Shown in pieces: positions 6,548 through 13,929 of a stretch of 19,512 nucleotides of DNA; within the stretch, counting starts at the first letter, position 1; the number at the start of each line of letters is the position of its first letter. A program made the position numbers and the translations under genes. The DNA is from DAOTVS01 sp034436375 (GTDB taxonomy: Bacteria > Chloroflexota > Anaerolineae > SpSt-313): positions 1 through 19,512 of the forward strand of contig DAOTVS010000307.1 of assembly GCA_034436375.1 (NCBI GenBank). The letters run 5' to 3'. The notes below the pieces were generated by a model. It saw only the letters and a list, made by a program, of their open reading frames with translations. It ran no database searches and was not told where the DNA came from.

Positions 6548-8229
6548 CATTCCTCTTCCGGCAGCTCGCCGAGCACCTGGCGGATGGCGAGGGGCAAGAG
6601 AGGCAGCAGGTCTCCGGCGATGACACCCGCGCGGCCCAGGCGCTCACGGGCCAGCTCACCCGCCAGACCATGCAGATAGGCGCCCACCACTGCTGCCGAC
6701 TCGGGCGCCAGGCCCTGTGCGAGCAGGCCAGCGATAGCCCCCGACAGCACGTCACCCGTGCCGGCCGTGGCCAGGGCCGGGTTGGCGAAGGGTAGAATGG
6801 TCTCTCGCCCATCGGGGGCCGCCACGACGGTGTAGGCTCCCTTGAGCACCACGACCTGATTCCAGGCCGCCGCTGCCTCGCGCGCTGCGCTCAACCGGTC
6901 GGTCTGCACCTGCTCGACGGTGATGCCGCGCATACGAGCCAGCTCACCCGGATGCGGCGTCAGCACGAGCCGCGCAGCCGTATGTTGCCACCACTCGGGC
7001 GTCTTGGCCAGGGCGTTCAGGCCATCCGCATCGATGACAGTCACTGGCAGCTCATAAGAGCGCGCCTCCTGAACCTCCTCTCGCGCCACAAAGCCGAGAG
7101 TGGTCCGGCCGCCGGCCGGCCGCAATCCCAAAAGCTGGCGCACAAACTCGACGGTAACCTCCTCCTGCCCAATGCCAGGGCCCAGCAACAGGGCCTTGTA
7201 ACCGGCAAGGGCCTCGCCCAGCACGCGCATGGCTGCCGGGGTGAGAGCGCCCATATCGCTGGGCAGGAGCACGAAAGTCGGCTCAACAGACCGGGCGGCC
7301 ACGACCGGGTAGATCGGCTGGGGCACGGCCATCGTCACCAGCCCCGCTCCCACGCGCGCTGCCCCCATGGCAGCCATATAGGGCGCCCCGGTATAGTTGA
7401 TCGAGCCGCCTACCACCATGACCTTGCCGAAAGTGCCCTTGTTCGCATCACGCGGGCGCGCTGGCAGCAGGGGCGCCACCATGGCCTGGTCGGCCACCTC
7501 CAGCACAACATCGGCTGCCAACGAGGGCGGGATGCCGATGGCAGCCACCAGCAGGGTCCCGGCCAGCTCGGCCCCGGGAAAGCGGAAAAGCCCCAGCTTG
7601 GGGAACCCAAAAGTCACCGTCAGATCGGCTTGCGGCGTCAATGCATCCGCCTCGCCGGTATCGGCATTGAGGCCGGAGGGCACATCTACAGCCACCACCA
7701 GCGGCCGCTGGCGCGGCATGGGCTGCGGATAATCCAGGCTGCGGAGCGCCGGCTGTGCGGGCTCGACAATGGCCAGTGCTTCCTGCAGCGCCGCCAGCAG
7801 CTCGGCCAGGCTGCCCTCGATCCCACCCCGGGCGCCTGTGCCCAGGAGCGCGTCCACGATCACCTGACTCTGCGGCGCCAGGCGCCGCAGGGCGGCCAGG
7901 TCCGTATCGTTGTCCTGACGGATAATCTCGATACCCAGATCCACAACTCGTTGATAGTTTGTGTCGTCTGCAGTGCGCTCGCGCTTCCAGATGTAGCAGG
8001 TAACCTTGGCTCCCTGCTCGTGCAGGGCACGCGCTGCCACCAATCCATCGCCGCCATTGTTGCCAGGCCCAATCAGGACCAGGACGCGGCAGCCGGGCTC
8101 CATATCCCAGGCAGCAATGGCCTGCGCCACCGCCTCCCCGGCCCGGGTCATCATCTCCGCATAGCTCTGTCCCGCGGCATCGGCTGCCGCCTCCAGGGAT
8201 CGCATCTGGTCAACGGTCACGACCTTCAT
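6547..8229 (-). CDS. nnr: Bifunctional NAD(P)HX epimerase / ADP-dependent NAD(P)HX dehydratase
   Basis: The 560-residue protein fuses two enzymes that repair hydrated NAD(P)H. The N-terminal YjeF_N-type epimerase (about 1-240) has GPGNNGGDG (54-62), Asp126 in VDALLGTG and VDVPSGLNADTG (181-192). The C-terminal ribokinase-like dehydratase (about 255-555) has GTFGKVMVVGGS (265-276), LLLGPGIG (347-354), TPHPGE (424-429), VVLKGAYTVV (460-469) and the nucleotide-binding ATAGTGDVLSG (487-497). A stretch near 366-392 looks longer than usual. The start at 8229 follows GGAGTG and gives the normal N-terminus. The frame stays open to 8346, but that part is the structured leader, not protein. Confidence 0.93.
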   Translation of the reverse strand: MKVVTVDQMRSLEAAADAAGQSYAEMMTRAGEAVAQAIAAWDMEPGCRVLVLIGPGNNGGDGLVAARALHEQGAKVTCYIWKRERTADDTNYQRVVDLGIEIIRQDNDTDLAALRRLAPQSQVIVDALLGTGARGGIEGSLAELLAALQEALAIVEPAQPALRSLDYPQPMPRQRPLVVAVDVPSGLNADTGEADALTPQADLTVTFGFPKLGLFRFPGAELAGTLLVAAIGIPPSLAADVVLEVADQAMVAPLLPARPRDANKGTFGKVMVVGGSINYTGAPYMAAMGAARVGAGLVTMAVPQPIYPVVAARSVEPTFVLLPSDMGALTPAAMRVLGEALAGYKALLLGPGIGQEEVTVEFVRQLLGLRPAGGRTTLGFVAREEVQEARSYELPVTVIDADGLNALAKTPEWWQHTAARLVLTPHPGELARMRGITVEQVQTDRLSAAREAAAAWNQVVVLKGAYTVVAAPDGRETILPFANPALATAGTGDVLSGAIAGLLAQGLAPESAAVVGAYLHGLAGELARERLGRAGVIAGDLLPLLPLAIRQVLGELPEEE

Positions 8230-8252
8230 TGCTTCACTCCATCGCCGGGGCA

Positions 8253-8367
8253 ATACTCCCCCGGGTGCGTAGCCCGGTCTTGCCCCCGCACGTCGCTCAG
8301 GGCGAGCTCGCTGGCATAAGGGGCTCACTCGTTCGCGGCTACGCATGCAGCCGCCGGGGCTGAGTAT
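8253..8367 (-). promoter_or_regulatory. 115-nt nested inverted repeat in the leader of the NADPHX repair gene
   Basis: Three nested pairings are visible. ATACTC (8253-8258) pairs with GAGTAT (8362-8367), continuing as CCCCGG (8259-8264) with CCGGGG (8354-8359). TGCGTAGCC (8266-8274) pairs with GGCTACGCA (8337-8345). GCCCC (8282-8286) pairs with GGGGC (8320-8324). A 10-bp palindrome GCGAGCTCGC (8302-8311) sits near the tip. In the transcript this forms a long branched hairpin ending about 23 nt before the start codon, close to the ribosome site. It may be a regulatory leader RNA or an interspersed palindromic repeat. I cannot match it to a known riboswitch class. Confidence 0.6.
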
Positions 8368-8423
8368 CCCGGCCCAGTGCTTCAGGGTAAGTGTGGCAAG
8401 GTTGAAATCGGAGTAACCAGGAG

Positions 8424-8452
8424 ATTATAAGCGGGGCGGCGAGAGGTGTCAA
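8424..8452 (-). promoter_or_regulatory. Perfect-consensus sigma-70 promoter of the NADPHX repair gene
   Basis: On the minus strand TTGACA (8447-8452) and TATAAT (8424-8429) are separated by exactly 17 bp. Transcription should start near 8417, giving a leader of roughly 190 nt that contains the whole nested inverted repeat. Confidence 0.85.
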
Positions 8453-8489
8453 CGCAGGGGCAGAACTGTATCCAAGAGCCAGGGTGCTT

Positions 8490-8518
8490 TTGCAGGGGCA
8501 ACGATGGTCGTGTAGAAT
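8490..8518 (+). promoter_or_regulatory. Promoter of the glycosyltransferase gene
   Basis: TTGCAG (8490-8495), a 17-bp gap and TAGAAT (8513-8518) lead to a leader of about 40 nt. The promoter is divergent from the one at 8424-8452, with only about 37 bp between their -35 boxes. Confidence 0.6.
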
Positions 8519-8562
8519 GAGATCGGTATATTCACAGCTTTATTTCGTTTTCACGAGGCGAG

Positions 8563-9570
8563 ATGGCCGAGCGTAGCCCATTGGTTGATCTGGTGATCGT
8601 GAATTGGAATGGGGGCCGCCTCTTGCAGCGTTGCCTGGAGGCGGTCTCTGCGCAGACGGTGCATGATGTGGCCGTCTGGCTGGTGGATAACGGTTCTACC
8701 GATGGCTCGCCTGCCCAAGCGCAGGCAGCCTATCCCGGCGTACACTTGCTCGCCAGTCCCACTAACCGTGGCTTTGCCGTGGCCACCAACCAGGGCATCC
8801 GAGCGGGAAGCGCGCCGTTTGTGGCCACGCTGAACAACGACGCCGCGCCCGAGCCGGGTTGGCTGGCCTCGCTCCTGGCTGCCTGCGAGCGCGACCCCAC
8901 CGCAGGCGCGGTGGCCTCGCGGATGCTTTCCACGAGCCGGCCAGGCGCCATCGATTCGGCCGGCATCTGCGCCAACCAGGCCGGTATCTTCTGGGACCGT
9001 TTCGGCGGCGCCCCGGCAGAGGGCCCCGAGGCAGAGGCGCCCGCAGAAATCTTTGGCCCTTGCGCCGGCGCAGCGCTCTACCGCCGCGCCATGCTAGAGC
9101 AGGTAGGGCCTTTTGATGGCGATTTCTTCTGCTACCTGGAGGATGCGGACCTGGCCTGGCGGGCACGGCTGGCCGGCTGGCGCACCCTCTACGCGCCCGC
9201 GGCCCGTGTGCTGCACGCGCATTCGGCCAGCCTGGGTGATACTTCGCCCCTCAAGAGCTATCTGCTGGGGCGCAACAAGGTATGGACCATCGTCAAGAAC
9301 TATCCCGCCCCGCATTTCTACCGGCGCCTGCCCCTCATCCTGGCCTATGACCTGGCTGCGGTGAGCTATGCCGTGCTCGCCCAGGGGCGCTGGGCGGCCC
9401 TGCGTGGCCGCCTGGCGGGTTGGCGCTCCCTTCGCCTGGCCCTGCGCAAGCGGCGCACGGTGCAGCAACTGCTCCGCATTTCTCCTGCCGAAGCAGACCG
9501 CTGGCTGGAACCCATCGAATGGCCCTGGCAGGTGGCCGGCCGCTTCCGTCACCTGGCCCCTCGCCGCTAG
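8563..9570 (+). CDS. GT2 family glycosyltransferase (rhamnosyltransferase-like)
   Basis: The 335-residue protein has a GT-A fold N-terminus: VDLVIVNWNGG (8-18), VDNGSTDGS (41-49), the metal-binding LNNDAAPEP (90-98) and the acceptor-side acidic motif YLEDADLAWR (191-200). This arrangement is typical of GT2 enzymes that transfer rhamnose or another deoxysugar from a nucleotide sugar. The C-terminal third (210-335) is basic and carries one weakly hydrophobic segment (LILAYDLAAVSYAVLA), so peripheral membrane association is possible. GAGGCGAG lies next to the ATG. It precedes the acyl-ligase and carrier-protein genes on the same strand, but those have their own promoter. Its link to the polyketide locus, such as glycosylating the product, is therefore only suggested by position; cell-envelope work is equally possible. 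Confidence 0.85.
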   Translation: MAERSPLVDLVIVNWNGGRLLQRCLEAVSAQTVHDVAVWLVDNGSTDGSPAQAQAAYPGVHLLASPTNRGFAVATNQGIRAGSAPFVATLNNDAAPEPGWLASLLAACERDPTAGAVASRMLSTSRPGAIDSAGICANQAGIFWDRFGGAPAEGPEAEAPAEIFGPCAGAALYRRAMLEQVGPFDGDFFCYLEDADLAWRARLAGWRTLYAPAARVLHAHSASLGDTSPLKSYLLGRNKVWTIVKNYPAPHFYRRLPLILAYDLAAVSYAVLAQGRWAALRGRLAGWRSLRLALRKRRTVQQLLRISPAEADRWLEPIEWPWQVAGRFRHLAPRR

Positions 9571-9664
9571 AGCCTGTTTTGCACTTGCTGCAAGGAGCAG
9601 CCTTCGGCTATCAGCACTGACAGTTCGATACTGCATTGCTGCCCTTGAGGTGCCCCTTTTCGCG

Positions 9665-9694
9665 TTGACAACGCGCCCTCTGCGAGCCTATACT
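9665..9694 (+). promoter_or_regulatory. Promoter of the acyl ligase / carrier protein operon
   Basis: TTGACA (9665-9670) and TATACT (9689-9694) with an 18-bp gap lie just upstream of the ligase gene. The predicted leader is about 30 nt. Confidence 0.65.
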
Positions 9695-9732
9695 CTCGTT
9701 CACCCTGGGAGCCTGACCATGCTGTGAGGACT

Positions 9733-11358
9733 ATGCTCATCCGCCGCTTCGTGGGTCTGCTGCCCCCGCAACATCTCATTGCTCTCGCCTGGCGCGTGCA
9801 GCCGGAGCGCGAGCTCATCGTCTGCGGTAACCGCCGCCTCACCCGCCAGCAGGCGCGCGCTCAGGTCGAAGCGCTGGCTGGGGCGCTGCAAGCGCTGGGC
9901 GTGCGCCCCGGTGATCGCGTGGCCACCCTGCTCCCTGCCTGTCCCGAGGCGGTCTATGCCCTCTTCCTGCCCTGGCTGCTCGGCAGCATTGAAGTGCCTC
10001 TCAACCCGTTGTTGGGCGAGGAGGAACTTGGCCATTGCCTGGCCGATAGCGGCGCGCGGGTAGTACTCGCGGCGCGCGGCTGGTGCGGACGCGACTATCG
10101 CACCATGCTGGCCCGCCTGCGGCCGCAGCTCCCGGCTCTGGAGACCGTGCTCCTGCAGGGCGAGGGGCCGCTCGGCACAGGGGAACTGGCGCTGGGCGAT
10201 CTTCTGACCGGGGCGAGGCCCCTGCGCCGCATGCCTATCTCGCCGCGAGAGATTGGCCGTCTTTCCTACACCTCGGGCACCACCGGGCTACCGAAGGGTG
10301 TGGCCCATACCCGTGAGGCCTACTGGCGCCTGGCGCATCCCTCGGTGAGCGGCCGGCTCGATCTCAGCCTGCTGCGCTGTCTGCTTTTGCCCTTCCCCCC
10401 CTACCACTATGCCGGCTGGCTGGGGGTCGCTGCTACCTTTCTCGCCGGGGGCAAAGTCGTGCTCTTGGATCGCCCCAATCCGCAGGAAGCGCTGGCCCTC
10501 ATCCAACGCGAGCGGGTGACTCAGGTCGGCTGCTCGCCCACCCTGGCCCGCCTGCTATTGGCTGCCGCCGGAGGCCCTGCCGGACTGCGTACGGCCGCGT
10601 GGGGAACCTTGGCGGCTGACCGGGGGGGCTATGACCTTTCCTCCCTGCGCCGGATCACCCTGGGCAGCGAGCCCTGCCCGCCTGGCCTGGTGCAGGCGCT
10701 GCACGAGCGCCTGCACTGCGATGTGGAGGCCATGTACGGCATGACCGAGACGGGCATCATCTCGTGGACCGCCCTGGGTGACCCCTGGCAGCGTGCTGCC
10801 GAGACGGTGGGGCGGCCCGCTCCCGGCAGTCAGGTGCGTATCGTCGATGACGAACACCGCCCCCTCCCTGCAGGTGAGCGGGGCGAGGTGGCCGTGCGTT
10901 CTGTGCAGATGATGGTCGGCTACTGGGGCGACCCATCCCTCACCCAGCGCTCTTTTGACCGGGAAGGCTGGTTCTACACGGGCGATGTGGGCTGGTTGGA
11001 TGGGGAAGGGTACTTGCACCTGGTGGATCGCAAGAAGGATCTCGTCATCCGTGGCGGCGAGAATGTGGCTCCCGCGGAGGTGGAGCGAATCCTGGAGGCT
11101 CATCCCCAGGTGCGCCGAGCAGCGGTGATTGGGGTGCCTGGCGCCCTGGGCGAAGCCCTCTGGGCCTATATCGAGCCCGCTGCAGAGGCCCTCACGGCGC
11201 GGGACCTGGTCGAGCACTGTCGCGGTCGCCTGGCTCCCTACCAGATCCCCGATCAGGTGCGTTTGCTGGGGCGCCTGCCTACTACGGCCACAGGCAAGGT
11301 CAAGAAACACGAGCTGCGCCGCCTGGCGCTGATGGAGGGTTCCCATGCCGCCAGCTGA
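9733..11358 (+). CDS. AMP-dependent acyl ligase (acyl-CoA/acyl-ACP synthetase, ANL family)
   Basis: The 541-residue enzyme belongs to the adenylate-forming family that activates a carboxylic acid with ATP and passes it to CoA or a carrier-protein arm. Visible core motifs are YTSGTTGLPKG (179-189), MYGMTETG (334-341), FYTGD (414-418), DRKKDLVIRGGEN (about 437-449) and the C-terminal catalytic lysine in TATGKVKKHELR (Lys522). The acid substrate cannot be read from sequence. The start is uncertain: ATG 9733 gives a natural N-terminus, while an in-frame GTG at 9724 adds three residues. The best ribosome site (GGGAG) instead serves an ATG at 9719 that is followed by one codon and a stop. The 3' end overlaps the carrier-protein gene by 14 bp, which suggests the enzyme loads that carrier. 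Confidence 0.88.
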   Translation: MLIRRFVGLLPPQHLIALAWRVQPERELIVCGNRRLTRQQARAQVEALAGALQALGVRPGDRVATLLPACPEAVYALFLPWLLGSIEVPLNPLLGEEELGHCLADSGARVVLAARGWCGRDYRTMLARLRPQLPALETVLLQGEGPLGTGELALGDLLTGARPLRRMPISPREIGRLSYTSGTTGLPKGVAHTREAYWRLAHPSVSGRLDLSLLRCLLLPFPPYHYAGWLGVAATFLAGGKVVLLDRPNPQEALALIQRERVTQVGCSPTLARLLLAAAGGPAGLRTAAWGTLAADRGGYDLSSLRRITLGSEPCPPGLVQALHERLHCDVEAMYGMTETGIISWTALGDPWQRAAETVGRPAPGSQVRIVDDEHRPLPAGERGEVAVRSVQMMVGYWGDPSLTQRSFDREGWFYTGDVGWLDGEGYLHLVDRKKDLVIRGGENVAPAEVERILEAHPQVRRAAVIGVPGALGEALWAYIEPAAEALTARDLVEHCRGRLAPYQIPDQVRLLGRLPTTATGKVKKHELRRLALMEGSHAAS

Positions 11359-11611
11359 CCCGGAGCCGCTGCCTTTTCCGGCCTTTCAGGCCCATCTGGC
11401 TGAGTTCCTCAACCTGGATCCAGCCCTGCTGCAGCCCGAGGCCCACTTTGTTGCCGACCTTGGCGTCGACTCGCTGCGCCTCGTCACTGCGCTCTTTCAC
11501 CTGCAGGAGATGGGCATCGAGCTGCCCCCCGAGCTGGCCTGGGAGGCGCAGACCGTGGGCGAGGCGTACCGGCTGTATCGTGAGGTCGCGGTAGCTCAGC
11601 GCCCCGGCTGA
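11345..11611 (+). CDS. Acyl carrier protein
   Basis: The 88-residue acidic protein has the carrier-protein attachment motif in ADLGVDSLRLV, with Ser43 as the site for the 4'-phosphopantetheine arm, and the usual four-helix length. GGAGGG precedes the ATG by five bases and lies inside the end of the acyl-ligase gene, so the two are translationally coupled. It probably carries the acyl group activated by that ligase, offering it to the polyketide synthase encoded nearby or to another enzyme. It is a stand-alone carrier unlikely to be the housekeeping fatty-acid ACP, because no fab genes surround it. Confidence 0.88.
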   Translation: MPPADPEPLPFPAFQAHLAEFLNLDPALLQPEAHFVADLGVDSLRLVTALFHLQEMGIELPPELAWEAQTVGEAYRLYREVAVAQRPG

Positions 11612-11727
11612 CGCCCATACGGAATCTGGGGTGGGATCTGCAGGCTTGACGGAGATGCGCATGGAAATGATCCGTCGAAAACAGCTCGTTCAGCTCATGG
11701 CCTGGAGTTCATAACAGGCTCAAGCCC

Positions 11728-13146
11728 TCAACCCGGCAAAATGTGCGAGTGGTGGGGGAGCCTGCGCAGGTAGGGGGCGTAGCGCCACAGCGGGGGCGGC
11801 ACGCCCAGTGCGGTGAAACCGCGCTCCAGCCAGGGAATCACGCCGTGTTGCAGGTCAGATATAAAGATACAGTTGCGTATATCCGGCAGGTCGGCAGCGA
11901 AGATCCGCTTCAGTTGGCCTGCAGAGAGGTGGGGCGAGAGGTAGAAGCGGGGCTGCAGCAGGTCATCCTCGGGTGCGACCATGCCCTCCGCTCGGGCCAG
12001 ACGCTCCAGCGGCGTCCCCGGGTAAATGCGCAGGCCGGCAGCGATGAGCACGAGATCCCGGGCCGAAAGGCGCCTGGCGATGAAGCGTAGGGTGTCGCGC
12101 ACGGAGGCCTCGGTCTCGCCGGGGCCGCCGAAGAGAAAAGACCAGAGGGTCACAATGCCCGCCTGGTGCACCCAGTCTACCATGTGCTCCAGGTCGGCGC
12201 GGGTGAATCCCTTGCCGAGACCCTCAAGCACAGGGTCAGCAGCGCTGTCGGGCGAACATACGACCGTCTGAAAGCCGGCGCGCCGCATGGCCTGCAGCAG
12301 CTCAGGCGAGGATTGGGCGGGGCTCAAACCCGTGGCTTGCAGGTTGAGTCGCTCGGGCCGCCCCGCCAGGAGCTCACAGAGGCGTTGGGCATAGGGCAGG
12401 GGGACGTTGAAAGTGCTGTCGACGAACTCGAAGGATGCGCAACCAGTGGTCTGGCGCAATTGTTCCATCTCTTCCACTACGGCCCCGGGTTCCAGCAGGC
12501 GGTAGGCCCCACCTTCGATTACAGGATAGGTGCAGTAGACGCAGTGGAACGGGCAACCCCGCCGGGTCTGTATGGGGAGCGCGGCCCCACGCCGCAGGTA
12601 GGGCCTGGCGTCGACATAGCGCGGCAGGTTGCCCAGGAGCGACGGAGTGAGAGCCGCAGCCGGAGGCGCCCAGGCAGTATCCCCCGCACCGAGCACACCG
12701 GCAAGCCCGGCGGGAGGTACATGCCGCTCCAGGCTTCCCGCCAGGGCTGTGGCGGCAGCCTCACCCTCGCCAGCCACGGCCCAGTCGGCCTCGAGCTCGG
12801 CCAGAAGTGCACGTGGGGCCACGCCGACCGCTGGCCCACCGATGACGAGCGGCGCATCTGAGCCCTCCCGGCAAAAGCCCGCGATGCGGCGCAGCTCGGC
12901 CACATAACTATGAGGGTCGGCGTAGCTCGAGTTGTCGAGGTTACGGATCGAGAGCCCCACCAGGCTCGGCTGCACGGCCCGCAGTGCCTGGGTGATGGCG
13001 CGTCGCGGGTCGCGAGCGAAGGACAGGTCGCAGATGCCAACCTCGTGCCCGGCTCGCTCCAGCGCCTGGGCCACGCAGGCCATGCCGATGGGCATGACGG
13101 GGTGCGGCCGCAGCTCACGGTTGGTGTTAATGAGCAGAATGTGCAC
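11728..13146 (-). CDS. B12-binding-domain radical SAM protein
   Basis: The 472-residue protein has an N-terminal cobalamin-binding-like Rossmann domain (about 1-140, LLINTN...MPIGMACVAQALERAGHEV) and a radical SAM barrel whose iron-sulfur cluster cysteines are in RRGCPFHCVYC (Cys198, Cys202, Cys205; CX3CX2C). No DxHxxG base-off motif is evident in the N-terminal domain, as in many members. Such enzymes methylate unreactive carbons or phosphorus, or catalyse other radical rearrangements; the reaction here is unknown. A GTG start at 13146 is preceded by GGGGAG inside the end of the methyltransferase gene, with 6 bp between genes, so it is the third gene of the polyketide synthase operon. It converges on the carrier-protein gene. 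Confidence 0.88.
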   Translation of the reverse strand: MHILLINTNRELRPHPVMPIGMACVAQALERAGHEVGICDLSFARDPRRAITQALRAVQPSLVGLSIRNLDNSSYADPHSYVAELRRIAGFCREGSDAPLVIGGPAVGVAPRALLAELEADWAVAGEGEAAATALAGSLERHVPPAGLAGVLGAGDTAWAPPAAALTPSLLGNLPRYVDARPYLRRGAALPIQTRRGCPFHCVYCTYPVIEGGAYRLLEPGAVVEEMEQLRQTTGCASFEFVDSTFNVPLPYAQRLCELLAGRPERLNLQATGLSPAQSSPELLQAMRRAGFQTVVCSPDSAADPVLEGLGKGFTRADLEHMVDWVHQAGIVTLWSFLFGGPGETEASVRDTLRFIARRLSARDLVLIAAGLRIYPGTPLERLARAEGMVAPEDDLLQPRFYLSPHLSAGQLKRIFAADLPDIRNCIFISDLQHGVIPWLERGFTALGVPPPLWRYAPYLRRLPHHSHILPG

Positions 13147-13152
13147 AGGAGA

Positions 13153-13881
13153 CTACTCCCCAAAGACCTCGGCCGGCGCGAGGATGACCCCCTCAAATGG
13201 AAAGCGCCGCGCGACCTGTGGCTGCGGCAGCCCGGCTTGGGCCGCCAGTTGCCGCATCTCGCGCAAGGTATAGGCGCGGCGCACGGAGAGGGGACCATCG
13301 CGCTGGCTGAAGCGATGTTGCGGGCCCCACAAGTGTAAGAGCAGCCAGGCCAGGCTAAATGCTGGCCATGAGCGCGTCAGGTCAGTGACTATCAGGCCCA
13401 GGCGGGCGGCACGGCGCAACTCGCAGAGCAACCGGCGGGCATTGCCCGGATCGAAGTGATGCAACGTGTAGGCGCAGACGGCCACATCCACGCTCGCATC
13501 CGGCAGCGGGAGGCGCAGGGCGTCGGCACGTACAATGGCGGCCCGGCTCAGTCCCTGCGTGCGCTGCCGCGCCTCTCTGGCGACTTGCGGGTGCAGGTCG
13601 ATGCCCAGGACGTGAACCTCCAGGCCGGTTGTGGCGGCCCGTCCCACGATCAGCGCCGGCACGTCGGCGCCGCCTGTAGCCGCATCCAGCACGGTCAGCG
13701 GTAAACCTGCGCGCCGGCTGGCGGCGGCCAGCCAACGCCAGAGAGCCGCATCGTAGCCCAGCCAACGCTTGATGACGGCCAGATCATCGAGGTTCTGTGA
13801 CAGTTGTACCGACGGCAGGTGGCCCCTGCTGTCGAGGGCCTCACGCTCTGCCGGCCTGACCGGTCTGCGGCCCCACTCCAC
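13153..13881 (-). CDS. Class I SAM-dependent methyltransferase
   Basis: The 242-residue protein contains the SAM-binding motif VLDAATGGAD (64-73), an acidic ribose-binding residue in GIDLHP (Asp95) and RADALRLPLPDASVDVAVCA, followed by LHHF (140-143), typical of UbiE/COQ5-like O- or C-methyltransferases. It lies between the polyketide synthase and the radical SAM genes in one operon and is the obvious candidate to methylate the polyketide ring. The GTG at 13881 was chosen because AGGAGG lies eight bases upstream. A TTG at 13917, 12 bp after the synthase stop, would add 12 residues and cannot be excluded. Confidence 0.85.
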   Translation of the reverse strand: MEWGRRPVRPAEREALDSRGHLPSVQLSQNLDDLAVIKRWLGYDAALWRWLAAASRRAGLPLTVLDAATGGADVPALIVGRAATTGLEVHVLGIDLHPQVAREARQRTQGLSRAAIVRADALRLPLPDASVDVAVCAYTLHHFDPGNARRLLCELRRAARLGLIVTDLTRSWPAFSLAWLLLHLWGPQHRFSQRDGPLSVRRAYTLREMRQLAAQAGLPQPQVARRFPFEGVILAPAEVFGE

Positions 13882-13929
13882 CGTATGCGCCTCCTCCCAA
13901 GCCCAGCGGAGCAACAAACGTGCCCCTAC

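Noticed and set aside
6952..8319. Plus-strand open frame of 455 codons
   Set aside because: It is antisense to the NADPHX repair gene, runs through the structured leader and has no family motif. It is a GC-rich shadow.
8230..8346. N-terminal extension of the NADPHX repair protein
   Set aside because: The frame is open, but the added 39 residues are Arg/Pro-rich translation of the nested inverted repeat. The family N-terminus and ribosome site place the start at 8229.
8253..8367. 6S RNA candidate
   Set aside because: The long hairpin and strong promoter prompted the idea, but the stem starts about 50 nt after the predicted transcript start, runs into a coding gene and shows no terminator of its own.
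11612..11727. Bidirectional terminator between the carrier-protein and radical SAM genes
   Set aside because: GACGGA (11648-11653) can pair with TCCGTC (11671-11676), but the loop is 17 bases and no T-run follows on either strand.
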